Positions 55,241-64,000 of a DNA stretch of 64,000 bases are shown piece by piece. The position numbers were made by a program, and so were the translations under genes. The stretch's first letter is position 1; every line of letters begins with the position of its first letter. The notes beneath the pieces are model-generated. The model was not told the origin of the DNA and did no database searches. It saw nothing but the letters and a program-made list of their open reading frames with translations. The stretch comes from Opitutia bacterium UBA7876. GTDB lineage: Bacteria > Verrucomicrobiota > Verrucomicrobiia > Opitutales > Seribacteraceae. The stretch lies in the NCBI GenBank assembly GCA_002500665.1, contig DLRY01000052.1, positions 60,922-124,921 on the forward strand. Direction: 5' to 3'.

Positions 55241-57115
55241 ATGGAATGGGAGTCAATGCTTGCTCTGTGTCTGCTTGTGGGAGCACTGGTGTCATTCTTG
55301 CTCGAAAAGGTAAGCGTGGATATCACCGCACTCGTCTTGCTCGGGATCATCTTTGTGGTATCCGGGTTGGGCTTGAGTGAACAATGGCCCAGCCAGGAAA
55401 AGCTTTTTGGGGTTTTTTCAAGCCAGGCACCCATAACGATAGCGGCCATGTTCATCATCAGCGCCTCCCTCAACCGTTGCCAGATTATCGAGCAAGCATC
55501 CGATCTCTTGAGCAACTATTGTAAGTTGGGTTACGTTAGGTTTACCCTCATTTTGTTTGCACTGGTCGCTTTCGTCTCGGCATTCATAAACAACACGCCA
55601 GTGGTAGTCGTTTTGTTGCCAGTGGTGATAAGCCTCTCTCGATCCTTGGGTGTTTCCTCTTCAAAATTGCTTATTCCGGTTTCTTACGCCTCGATTTTCG
55701 GGGGTTGCTGTACCTTGGTCGGGACGAGCACCAATATCTTGGCGAGCGGCATCATAAGCGAGTCTTCGGTTTTTCCGGATATGGAGCCTCTCGGCATGTT
55801 CGAACTATCGAAAATAGGGCTCCCTATCCTTTTTGTGGCACTAGGCTTTCTCGTTCTGTTTGGCAGGAGATTACTTCCGGATAGGGAAGCTTTGAGCAAC
55901 ATTATTTCCGACATAGACCGAAAAGAATTTTTAACGGAGGCGGTAATACTGGAAGGCTCTCCCCTCATAGGCAAAAAATTTGAGGAGACGGACATAAAAT
56001 CCCTTACCGGGGTTCGACTGCTCGACGTGGTGCGAAAAGGCGATCCCAACCCACTTCCGGTTTCCGAGCTTACGCTTAGTGATGGCGATAGACTGGTCTT
56101 GTCCTGTCGCCCGCAGGGAATTATCGAAGCTAGGGAAGTGGAAGGGGTTGGCCTGCTTAATGAATCTCAACTTGGCCTGGAGCAGGTTTCTTCCAATAGC
56201 GGAGTAATGGTGGAAGGGGTAGTCGGCCCTGTTTCCTCGCTGATTTCCAAGGATCTTTCAGATGCGAGCTTTAGGTCTCGATTCAACTTAACTATACTGG
56301 CGCTCCACCGTAGGGGGAAAAACTTAAGCACCGAGATAGACAGCATAAAGCTTCAGCCAAGCGACACCCTGCTCCTGCTCGGCACCGAGGAGTCCATAGA
56401 ACGCCTCAGAAAATCCGAAGAGATCATACTCTTGGACCACCCACCCCTTCCAGCCAACAACATGAAGAGGAAGGCTCCCATAGTGCTGACGGTTCTTACC
56501 GCCGTGGTCGCCTTGGCGGCCCTCAAGGTACTACCGATATCCGTTGCCTCGATAGTTGGCGTCTCGATACTTCTGGCCACGGGTTGCATTAAGCCAAGCG
56601 AAGCCTACAAGTCGGTCGAGTGGAATATTCTGATCCTTATCTACGGCATGCTTGCGTTGGGGGAAACCATGAAGGTCACGGGCGTATCGGGTGAGATTGC
56701 ATCTTTGGTCGGGCGGGTGGGGATGGGCCTTGCCGATCCGGCATGGTCTGCCTTTGCCGTTTTGATCGTGCTTTATCTGATAACGGCCTTTTTGACTGAA
56801 GTGCTCTCGAATAACGCGACTATAGTGATCATGGCGCCCATCGCCCTTGAGTTGGCGCCCTTGATCGATGCCTACAGAGGCTTGGCGGAATTGGCTCCCA
56901 TGGGCCCGGATTTGGCTAGGGCTTTGGTGCTCGCTTCCTGTGTTGCGGCTTCCGCCAGCTTCATAACCCCGATCGGCTATCAGACGAATACTTTCGTCTA
57001 CACGGTAGGCGGTTATCGGTTCAGGGATTTCATGAAAATAGGCATTTTCTTCAACTTGATCTATTTTGTGGGCACGGTGCTGATGGTTTCCCTCATTTGG
57101 GACCTGATTCCTTGA
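55241..57115 (+). CDS. SLC13-type ion transporter with two TrkA-C domains
   Basis: The 624-residue protein has two blocks of membrane helices (about 1-220 and 405-624) separated by two TrkA-C-like cytoplasmic domains (about 220-395). The FINNTPVVVVLLPV and GTSTNILAS motifs in the first half and the LSNNATIVIMAPI motif in the second are the characteristic substrate- and sodium-binding hairpins. This is the layout of bacterial anion permeases annotated as sulfate or citrate transporters; the substrate is not predictable. It is divergent from hemB with a 95-base gap. Confidence 0.88.
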   Translation: MEWESMLALCLLVGALVSFLLEKVSVDITALVLLGIIFVVSGLGLSEQWPSQEKLFGVFSSQAPITIAAMFIISASLNRCQIIEQASDLLSNYCKLGYVRFTLILFALVAFVSAFINNTPVVVVLLPVVISLSRSLGVSSSKLLIPVSYASIFGGCCTLVGTSTNILASGIISESSVFPDMEPLGMFELSKIGLPILFVALGFLVLFGRRLLPDREALSNIISDIDRKEFLTEAVILEGSPLIGKKFEETDIKSLTGVRLLDVVRKGDPNPLPVSELTLSDGDRLVLSCRPQGIIEAREVEGVGLLNESQLGLEQVSSNSGVMVEGVVGPVSSLISKDLSDASFRSRFNLTILALHRRGKNLSTEIDSIKLQPSDTLLLLGTEESIERLRKSEEIILLDHPPLPANNMKRKAPIVLTVLTAVVALAALKVLPISVASIVGVSILLATGCIKPSEAYKSVEWNILILIYGMLALGETMKVTGVSGEIASLVGRVGMGLADPAWSAFAVLIVLYLITAFLTEVLSNNATIVIMAPIALELAPLIDAYRGLAELAPMGPDLARALVLASCVAASASFITPIGYQTNTFVYTVGGYRFRDFMKIGIFFNLIYFVGTVLMVSLIWDLIP

Positions 57116-57580
57116 GGCATTTTAGGATTAATAAAAGTTATGGAAAAATAACATTATGAAGATGTCGGCTTCCTCTCAAAAACACTTCGGCGCAACCTTG
57201 GAACGGTTTTTGATCACAAGAAACTGAAAAAAAAGAAGCCAAAGAACGAAAACGCAGTTTTCCAAACAGCCGAAAACCTGTGGCGAAAAAGTACAAAGAG
57301 GGCATAAAAAATCTAAGTCAACTCCCACAAACTATTACCTGTAAGTAATTTATTAATCACAACCACTGTACCCACCCCGCTCGGCCACATACGGTTGTCA
57401 AAATTTATTTACCCTCCCTCACACAAGTCCTCCCTTGACTGTAATGCCAAGCTATCGATAAAATGGAATCTAGTAAAACGACTCAAAAAATATTTTCTCG
57501 AACTCGAATGATACGCCTAATGCCCATAAGCCATGCTAATCATTAGGGTGGCAATTACCTAGTTATTTAGTTGATTAAAA
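57116..57580. other. 465-base AT-rich gap upstream of gyrB
   Basis: No coding frame was supported. The stretch is AT-rich with A-tracts and must contain the gyrB promoter. I looked for clustered DnaA boxes (TTATNCACA) and found none convincing, so I do not call an origin. No repeat longer than chance was seen. Confidence 0.5.
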
Positions 57581-60076
57581 ATGTCTGAAGAAAAACCTTC
57601 CTCCGAAGAAAAATACGACTCCTCCAAAATACAAAAGCTCGAGGGCCTCGAGGGCGTCCGAAAGAGGCCCGACATGTACATTGGCGACACCAACGAAAGA
57701 GGGCTTCATCACTGCGTCTTTGAGATCGTGGATAACTCGATCGATGAATCACTAGCTGGATACTGTTCTGAAATCATTGTCCATCTTCACTCGGATGGAT
57801 CATGTTCGATACGTGACAACGGAAGGGGAATTCCGGTAGACATGCACCCAAAGCATAATATGCCGGCCCTAGAACTGGTTTTGACCAATCTTCATGCTGG
57901 AGGAAAGTTCGGCAAGGGTGCCTACCAGGTGTCGGGAGGTTTGCATGGAGTTGGAGCCAAGTGCGTAAATGCGGTATCAGAATGGTTTGTTGCCGAAGTC
58001 CGTCGCGAAGGAAGCATCCACCAAATGGAATTTTCTCGCGGAAAGACGACCCAAAAAATGCAGGTAGTGGGCTCCTGCGAGAGCACTGGCACTAAAATCA
58101 CCTTCATGCCGGATGAGCAAATATTTACCGAAAGTCGGGAATTCAAATTCGATCTTCTGGCCAAACGGCTTAGGGAGTTGGCGTTCCTCAATCCTGGAGT
58201 CTGCATAATACTTAGGGACGATAACGACAACAGAGAGAAAAAATTTCTCTTTGAGGAGGGTATTAGCGAGTACGTAATGTTCTTAAACGAGAACAAGAAT
58301 TGCATTATTGAAAAGCCTATATCCTTCGCTGGAGAAGCACCGGCGGAATCAGGTGACGGCGTAATTGTTCTGGAGTGCGCCTTGATATACAACGACTCGT
58401 TCAGCGACCAGATCTACTCCTACGCAAACTCCATTCACAATGTGGAGGGCGGGACCCATTTGTCTGGCTTCCGCACAGCTCTCACCCGAGTGATCAATAA
58501 CTATGCCAGGCAAAACGACCTTCTTAAGGAGAAGGAGTTGTCCCTTACGGGGGACGACGTCAGAGAGGGTTTGACGGCGGTAATTTCAGTCAAGGTTCCG
58601 GAGCCAAGATTCGAAGGCCAAACCAAGACAAAGCTATCCAATCGAGAAGTTGACGGAATCGTTCAGAAGATAGTGGGCGAGAAGATGAAGCACTATTTCG
58701 AGATGAATCCAGAAGATGCAAAGTCCATGATTATAAAGGTTATCCATGCCGCTCGGGCAAGGGAAGCCGCCCGAAAGGCAAGGGAAACGGTTCGAAAGGG
58801 GGCTTTGTCTGGAGGTGGCTTACCGGGAAAACTTGCAGACTGCTCGGAAAAGGATCCCGCCAAAAGCGAACTTTACATTGTGGAGGGGGATTCGGCGGGA
58901 GGTTCGGCGAAGCAAGGTAGGGACAGGCTAACGCAGGCAATATTACCCCTACGTGGAAAATTACTTAATGTAGAAAAGGCGAGGTTGGACAAAGTTTTAA
59001 ATAATGCGGAAATAAGAAGCCTGATCACAGCCGTAGGTACCGGTATAGGCGATCATGAAGGGGAAGGTGCATTTGATGCTACCAAGGCACGGTATCACAA
59101 GATTATCATCATGACGGATGCAGATGTTGATGGAGCCCACATTCGGACGCTTTTGCTCACCTTTATTTTTCGACAAATGAAAGGTTTGATAGAAAACGGG
59201 TACGTCTACGTAGCCCGTCCACCCCTGTACAAGATAAAAAGACGCAAAACGGAACAATACATTCAGGATGATGCAGAAATGAGCAAGATTCTAATCTCCT
59301 TGGGTTGCGACGACATTCAACTGGTAAGGAATGCAGATGAACATATCTTTTCTAAAGAAAACCTTCTTGAATTGACTGACTTGTTTTTAAGAATTGAAGC
59401 GATTGGAAAAGGTATACAGAGGTATGGTTGCACCCTCCCTCGACTTATGGCTCAACTCGATCCAGAAAGCATTACATTGCCACGTTTTATAGCAAGAATT
59501 CGTACAGGCAATAATGAAGAACTACGTTTTTTCAAGGATATCGAGGCCAAAGCTGGCTTCATGCAGTCGCAAGAACTAACTGAACCTGAAAATGGGCATG
59601 TAATTACCAGAGAAATTGAATCTAATGGAACAAGCGTTACCCAACGAATTTCACTTTACGAAATCTATGAAACTCACGAGATAGAAAAATTACTATCCAA
59701 ATGCAAGGACCTAGGAGTAGATCATACGTTCTTTCATTCAAGTGAAAAATCATCTTTCAAAATTAAAAGTTCATCTTCCGAAAATGATGATAAGTGTGAT
59801 ATAGACGTCCAAGGAATCAATCATTTTCTAGAACACATACGTTTGCTTGGTCGTAAAGGATTACATATACAGCGTTACAAGGGTCTAGGAGAAATGAATC
59901 CAAAGCAACTTTTTGAAACAACTATGGATCCCGAAACTCGTAGTCTTATAAAAGTAGAAATTGAGGATGCTATAGCTGCTGATAACATGTTTACAATGTT
60001 GATGGGTGAAGAAGTTGCACCACGCAGAGCTTTCATTGAAGACAACGCCTTGAATGTAACCTTTTTGGACGCTTAA
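57581..60076 (+). CDS. gyrB: DNA gyrase subunit B
   Basis: The 831-residue protein has the GHKL ATPase (KRPDMYIGDT, NGRGIPV, SGGLHGVGAK), the TOPRIM motifs ELYIVEGDSAGGSAKQGRDR (18-20 residues, key EGDSA) and MTDADVDGAHIRTLL, a roughly 200-residue insert after TOPRIM as in Gram-negative GyrB, and the C-terminal QRYKGLGEMNP. It makes up gyrase with GyrA, 12 bases downstream. From about base 58950 the codons become markedly AT-rich compared with the first half. Confidence 0.97.
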   Translation: MSEEKPSSEEKYDSSKIQKLEGLEGVRKRPDMYIGDTNERGLHHCVFEIVDNSIDESLAGYCSEIIVHLHSDGSCSIRDNGRGIPVDMHPKHNMPALELVLTNLHAGGKFGKGAYQVSGGLHGVGAKCVNAVSEWFVAEVRREGSIHQMEFSRGKTTQKMQVVGSCESTGTKITFMPDEQIFTESREFKFDLLAKRLRELAFLNPGVCIILRDDNDNREKKFLFEEGISEYVMFLNENKNCIIEKPISFAGEAPAESGDGVIVLECALIYNDSFSDQIYSYANSIHNVEGGTHLSGFRTALTRVINNYARQNDLLKEKELSLTGDDVREGLTAVISVKVPEPRFEGQTKTKLSNREVDGIVQKIVGEKMKHYFEMNPEDAKSMIIKVIHAARAREAARKARETVRKGALSGGGLPGKLADCSEKDPAKSELYIVEGDSAGGSAKQGRDRLTQAILPLRGKLLNVEKARLDKVLNNAEIRSLITAVGTGIGDHEGEGAFDATKARYHKIIIMTDADVDGAHIRTLLLTFIFRQMKGLIENGYVYVARPPLYKIKRRKTEQYIQDDAEMSKILISLGCDDIQLVRNADEHIFSKENLLELTDLFLRIEAIGKGIQRYGCTLPRLMAQLDPESITLPRFIARIRTGNNEELRFFKDIEAKAGFMQSQELTEPENGHVITREIESNGTSVTQRISLYEIYETHEIEKLLSKCKDLGVDHTFFHSSEKSSFKIKSSSSENDDKCDIDVQGINHFLEHIRLLGRKGLHIQRYKGLGEMNPKQLFETTMDPETRSLIKVEIEDAIAADNMFTMLMGEEVAPRRAFIEDNALNVTFLDA

Positions 60077-60088
60077 AAATAGCTCATA

Positions 60089-62686
60089 ATGGACTCAAAC
60101 AAATCACTACTTTCTGGAAATATAAGTGAGATAATGCAATCGGCATACATCGATTATTCGATGTCCGTGATTGTAAGCCGAGCGTTACCCGACGTAAGGG
60201 ACGGCTTTAAGCCTGTTCAAAGAAGAGTTCTTTATGCGATGATGAGAGAGGGGCTTCTTCATAATCGTCCATATGACAAATGTGCTGGCGTGGTAGGAGA
60301 AGTCCTAAAGAACTATCATCCACATGGAGATGGGTCCGTATATGATACTTTGGTGCGTTTGGCTCAACCATGGGTCATGCGTTATCCCCTTGTCGACGGG
60401 CAAGGAAACTTTGGTTCTGTTGATGGAGATTCCGCAGCCGCTTATCGATACACGGAATGTAGATTAACCAAGATATCCGAAGAAATGTTAAAGGATATCG
60501 ACGAGGATACTGTAGATTTCGCTCCCAATTATAAGGAAAGCTCAACCGAACCCACAGTTCTTCCGGCTTCCTTGCCCAGTTTGTTGATGAACGGCTCCAC
60601 CGGCATTGCCGTTGGCATGGCCACCAACATTCCTCCACATAACTTAGGAGAGCTCATAGATGCAATTTGCCTTCTCATTGATCAGCCGACGTCCACGATT
60701 GATGATATTTTGAGTATTCTCCCGGGTCCTGATTTTCCGACTGGCGGTAGTATCGCCGGACGATCCGGCATTGATTCCTACATGAGAACTGGGAGAGGAA
60801 TCGTACGCATGAGGGGTTCGATGCACACGGAGGAACTTCCTAACGGAAAACAACAGATTATCATTACGGAGATTCCCTACAACGCAAACAGAGCTACCTT
60901 GGTAACCCGAATTGCTGATCTCGTGAAGGAGAAGGTTCTGGATGGAATTTCAGATTTGCGTGACGAATCTACGGAGGAAACGAGAATAGTCGTTGAGCTG
61001 AAGCTTGGTGAAATCGAGCGAGTCACTATGAATAAGCTCTATAAACTCACTGCTCTAGAAAGTAGTTTTGGGGTCATTTTGCTAGCCTTGGATAAATTGC
61101 GACCCAGGCAACTCAACATCAAGGAGGCTCTGGAGTGCTACGTCGAGCATAGGCGCGAGGTAACCCTCCGGCGTACCCAGTTCAGACTTAGAAAAGCGGA
61201 GGACAGAGCTCATATCCTCGAGGGATACAAGATAGCTCTCGACAATTTGGATGACTTCGTAAAGATCATTCGGGCTTCCTCGAACAGAACGGAAGCCAAG
61301 GAAAAGCTGATGGAAAAATACTCGCTTTCCGAGAGGCAGGCGAATGCGATATTGGATCTTAGGCTCTATCAGTTGACTGGAATGGAGCGTGAAAAGATTG
61401 ATGCCGAGTACCTTGAACTGATGAAGTTGATCGAGGGGTTCAAAGACGTCATCGAGAACGAGCATAAGCTCCTAGGTGTAATCAAGGAAGAATTACAGGA
61501 GCTAAAATCCTCCTATGCCGACGAAAGGAAGACCGTTATTTCCGATGTGGAGGGCGACGTCAGGATGGAGGACTTGATTCCTAACGACGGCTGCGTCGTT
61601 ACTATAACAAAAACCGGTTTTATCAAGAGAACTGGAGTAGAGGAGTTCCGGGTTCAGAATAGAGGGGGAAAAGGGGTTATCGGAAGCGGTCAAAAGGATG
61701 AGGACCCAGTTGATATTCTTACCACCTGCAACGCCCACGACACCCTTATGTTCTTTATGCAGAACGGACGGGTTTACGTCGAAAAAGCGTATGAAATTCC
61801 TGAGGGTAGCCGTATCTCCAAAGGTCGAAACATAGTGAACTTGCTAGAGATGCAAAAGGGAGAAAAGGTAGCGGCCCTGGTGTCCATCGACTCTTTTGAG
61901 TCAGAAGAATCGCTTGTGTTGTGCACTGAAAAAGGAGTGGTTAAAAAAACAAAAATAAGCGCCTATAAAAACCACAGAAAAGGGGGAATCATCGGCATCA
62001 ACGTAGATGAGGGCGACAAGGTCCTTCAAGCCATTCGCGCCAAGATCGATGATCACCTTCTTATTTTGACCAGGCTGGGCAAGGGCTTGAGATTCAGTTG
62101 TGACCAGTTGAGGGACCAGGGAAGGGTTACTCGCGGAGTTAGGGGCATTAAGCTCAAAGGCAAGGATATTGTGGATAATTTCCTCGTAGTAGACGATTCA
62201 AAATTGTTATTGATTGCCGGTCGGAATGGTCTTGGTATTCGTACGAGATTCTCCGCTTTTCTTCCCAATGGAGGAGTTGCCGAGGGAGACGAACCGGTTA
62301 CTCCCAGAAAACGCGGCGGCCAAGGCGTTACCGCCATGAATACGGAAGGAATATGCGGCGCCTTGAGCGTCGCTGAAGAAAGCGAGATTCTGATGATTAC
62401 CGCTAAAGGACAAGCCGTTCGTTGCCCTGTCCTCAACATAAGGGAAACCAACCGCGGTTCAAAGGGCGTCAAGCTCGTTAATCTTTCGGACAAGGACAAG
62501 CTTATCGCGATTTCGGAAGTTATTGAACTCGATGAGGATTCTTTGGACGAGAACACCGACCTCCAAGGGGATGACGCACCTTCGGATGTGTTAGAAAACG
62601 GGGAGATGGCCGAAGCCGACACAGAGGATGATCCTAATCGGGAGGAAGCCGACACGGAGGAAAAAACACCAGAAGAGACCGCTTGA
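60089..62686 (+). CDS. gyrA: DNA gyrase subunit A
   Basis: The 865-residue protein has the catalytic tyrosine region (AAAYRYTECRL), the topoisomerase breakage-reunion domain, and a C-terminal pinwheel beginning with the GyrA box (QNRGGKG). It ends in an acidic tail (about 805-865). In the quinolone-determining region the segment HPHGDGSVYD has Gly82 at the position of E. coli Ser83. The 5' part is AT-rich up to about 60560 and then normal. Confidence 0.97.
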   Translation: MDSNKSLLSGNISEIMQSAYIDYSMSVIVSRALPDVRDGFKPVQRRVLYAMMREGLLHNRPYDKCAGVVGEVLKNYHPHGDGSVYDTLVRLAQPWVMRYPLVDGQGNFGSVDGDSAAAYRYTECRLTKISEEMLKDIDEDTVDFAPNYKESSTEPTVLPASLPSLLMNGSTGIAVGMATNIPPHNLGELIDAICLLIDQPTSTIDDILSILPGPDFPTGGSIAGRSGIDSYMRTGRGIVRMRGSMHTEELPNGKQQIIITEIPYNANRATLVTRIADLVKEKVLDGISDLRDESTEETRIVVELKLGEIERVTMNKLYKLTALESSFGVILLALDKLRPRQLNIKEALECYVEHRREVTLRRTQFRLRKAEDRAHILEGYKIALDNLDDFVKIIRASSNRTEAKEKLMEKYSLSERQANAILDLRLYQLTGMEREKIDAEYLELMKLIEGFKDVIENEHKLLGVIKEELQELKSSYADERKTVISDVEGDVRMEDLIPNDGCVVTITKTGFIKRTGVEEFRVQNRGGKGVIGSGQKDEDPVDILTTCNAHDTLMFFMQNGRVYVEKAYEIPEGSRISKGRNIVNLLEMQKGEKVAALVSIDSFESEESLVLCTEKGVVKKTKISAYKNHRKGGIIGINVDEGDKVLQAIRAKIDDHLLILTRLGKGLRFSCDQLRDQGRVTRGVRGIKLKGKDIVDNFLVVDDSKLLLIAGRNGLGIRTRFSAFLPNGGVAEGDEPVTPRKRGGQGVTAMNTEGICGALSVAEESEILMITAKGQAVRCPVLNIRETNRGSKGVKLVNLSDKDKLIAISEVIELDEDSLDENTDLQGDDAPSDVLENGEMAEADTEDDPNREEADTEEKTPEETA

Positions 62687-62702
62687 ATGACCCGCAGGCA
62701 GG

Positions 62703-63203
62703 CTACTTGATGAAGCCCTTAAGGTCTACCAGCCCCGACAATCTTTTTGTAAGCAAAAGCGTACAAAGAGCGTCGTACAAGGCACAGTGAGGCTTATTCC
62801 TGCCTTTTTCACACATCTTTTCCGCTAGGGTTCGCAACTCGTTTTCCTTGATGAAGTCAGAAACGAGGCTTCCGAGGCTGAAGTCCTTGAGGGATGGATA
62901 AAGAGTCCGGTATGTAGTAAGCGTATCCAGCCATGGCCCCCACCGAAATTTCCCAGAAGCGAGTTTCCCCGCCGGATAGGGCATGTATTCACGAATAAGA
63001 TTCTTTTCCGTTTGGGCATTGTGGGCAACCAGGAATGCCGGCGGCTCTTCAAATGCCTCCATCAGAACCCCGTTGATTTCAGAACTCGCGAGGGAGGGAA
63101 AATCCAAAGCGTCGACGATTTCCAGGTTCTGTGTCTTAATGATGCCTATTTCCCTGATCCCTCCTTGCAAGCAACCTTCAAAATCAATTATAATTTCAGC
63201 CAT
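62703..63203 (-). CDS. DnaQ-like 3'-5' exonuclease family protein
   Basis: The 166-residue protein has the Exo I motif DFEGC (Asp-x-Glu, residues 7-9), Exo II-like AHNAQTEKNLI, and Exo III HCALYDALCT (H-x4-D), so it belongs to the DEDDh exonuclease fold. The start must be the ATG at 63203, because an in-frame TAA lies just upstream and Exo I sits near residue 8. No polymerase or other domain is fused. It probably acts in RNA or DNA processing; the substrate is unknown. It is divergent from the phosphatase gene with only 5 bases between starts. Confidence 0.85.
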   Translation of the reverse strand: MAEIIIDFEGCLQGGIREIGIIKTQNLEIVDALDFPSLASSEINGVLMEAFEEPPAFLVAHNAQTEKNLIREYMPYPAGKLASGKFRWGPWLDTLTTYRTLYPSLKDFSLGSLVSDFIKENELRTLAEKMCEKGRNKPHCALYDALCTLLLTKRLSGLVDLKGFIK

Positions 63204-63208
63204 GGAAA

Positions 63209-63976
63209 ATGATTATGGAGCTATCATTCGAAGAATTTTATAGTTTTACAAGTAAGTTAACTAAGGAATCGCAGGAAATCATACTTGCCGACATGTCATC
63301 GGGAGTTTCCCATGAATCCAAGACGGACGGCACCATTGTAACGCAAACCGACCTTGCTGTAGAAAGGCTTATCCGTTCGAAGATCGAGGAGAGGTACGGA
63401 GATCATGGTATTGTAGGGGAGGAGTATGGGGATCGGACATCCGATTCTCGCTACACTTGGGTCGTAGACCCGATTGACGGGACCATGAGTTACTTTTTGG
63501 GCGTGCCCTTCTTCGGTACGCTCTTAGGTTTGCTGTACGAGGGAAAGCCTTTGTACGGGGCAATGAGGCTGCCGATGTTCGACCAAATGCTGGCCGGGGA
63601 TGGAGAGCAATGTCTAATCAACGATGAGAGGGCCGCGGTGAAAGACTTTCAATCGTGGGAAGATGCCATCGTTCTCACCACCGACGAGGAGCGAATTCGC
63701 CAGTCGGAATATGCCGTGTCTTGGGAGAAGCTCGGCCACAAGGGTTGCACTTTCCGAACTTGGGGAGACTGCTATGGATATTCCTTGGTATGCTCTGGAA
63801 AGGCCGACGTCATGATCGATATCCAGCTGAAACCTTGCGATATTCTGCCCATTATCCCTATCGTGGAGGGGGCCGGGGCCACTAAGGTTGATTTTGGAAA
63901 GAACGAAAACCAAGACTTGGCGATATGCCCGCCTTCTCTTGAACGGGAAATTAGCGAACTCTTCCTCGTGGTTTGA
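63209..63976 (+). CDS. Inositol-monophosphatase family phosphatase (histidinol-phosphatase-like)
   Basis: The 255-residue protein has the family's metal motifs: GEEYG (Glu), WVVDPIDGTMSY (D-P-x-D-G-T) and GDCYGYSLVCSGKADVMID near the C-terminus (G-D-x-x). The enzyme dephosphorylates inositol, histidinol or related phosphates; the exact substrate cannot be read. The start could be 63209 or 63215 (second Met). Confidence 0.88.
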   Translation: MIMELSFEEFYSFTSKLTKESQEIILADMSSGVSHESKTDGTIVTQTDLAVERLIRSKIEERYGDHGIVGEEYGDRTSDSRYTWVVDPIDGTMSYFLGVPFFGTLLGLLYEGKPLYGAMRLPMFDQMLAGDGEQCLINDERAAVKDFQSWEDAIVLTTDEERIRQSEYAVSWEKLGHKGCTFRTWGDCYGYSLVCSGKADVMIDIQLKPCDILPIIPIVEGAGATKVDFGKNENQDLAICPPSLEREISELFLVV

Positions 63977-63977
63977 G

Positions 63978-64000
63978 ATGGAGCGGGCGAAGGGATTCGA
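63978..64000 (+). CDS. Possible start of a further gene, cut by the right edge
   Basis: An ATG one base after the previous stop opens a frame (M-E-R-A-K-G-F) that runs off the window. The spacing fits a coupled operon gene, but 7 codons are too few to judge. Confidence 0.3.

Noticed and set aside
57116..57580. Possible replication origin upstream of gyrB
   Set aside because: AT-rich but no cluster of DnaA boxes and no dnaA nearby; only TTAATCACA-like single sites.
1..64000. CRISPR arrays, insertion sequences, rRNA, prophage
   Set aside because: No regularly spaced direct repeats, transposase or phage structural genes were seen on either strand; the phage-like G-x-G-Y repeats sit in exported proteins.

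Overview
The window looks like part of a chromosome from a Verrucomicrobium, most likely a marine member of the Opitutae. Three things suggest this. The block at 16975-25998 matches, gene for gene and in order, the type-IV-pilus-like cluster Amuc_1098-1102 known from Akkermansia. Very large secreted multi-domain proteins sit beside it. The housekeeping genes are of Gram-negative type, for example a long GyrB with a C-terminal insert. Shine-Dalgarno motifs are nearly absent before the genes. The placement rests on recalled family knowledge; no search was run.

Region 1-25998 is one block on the minus strand. Read in transcription order, it holds five pilus/secretion-platform genes: a small exported protein, a PilM-PilN-like fusion, an Amuc_1100-like protein, an Amuc_1099-like protein and a secretin. 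After these come a 3974-residue exported protein (C-type lectin, metzincin peptidase, PKD, two LamG domains, a long run of G-x-G-Y repeats, Ca-binding repeats, Ig-like domains and a Trp-rich C-terminus) and then a second large exported protein that runs off the left edge. The arrangement suggests a secretion platform next to its surface cargo.

Region 26073-34126 holds a Nudix hydrolase and three pyruvate dehydrogenase genes (E1 alpha, E1 beta, E2) on the plus strand. They face phosphoglucomutase, FtsB-like and KdsD genes on the minus strand. An orphan RelE-like gene precedes dnaN. Region 35550-40186 is AT-rich, especially after 36950. It holds a lysine 2,3-aminomutase family protein, a redoxin, a small unknown gene and a ComEC lacking its C-terminal domain, followed by a rhomboid whose catalytic residues look lost.

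Region 41181-49810 is housekeeping: Prc protease, PrmC/PrfA for translation termination, a HAD phosphatase, PyrB overlapping a catalytically degenerate dihydroorotase, a CPBP protease and TsaE. Region 49803-57115 has two uncharacterised proteins, a tRNA-Leu with the rare AAG anticodon, a MORN/YwqK-like exported protein, PyrD, HemB and an SLC13-type transporter. The right end has gyrB-gyrA, a DnaQ-like exonuclease and an inositol-monophosphatase family enzyme. No CRISPR array, insertion sequence, rRNA or prophage was seen.
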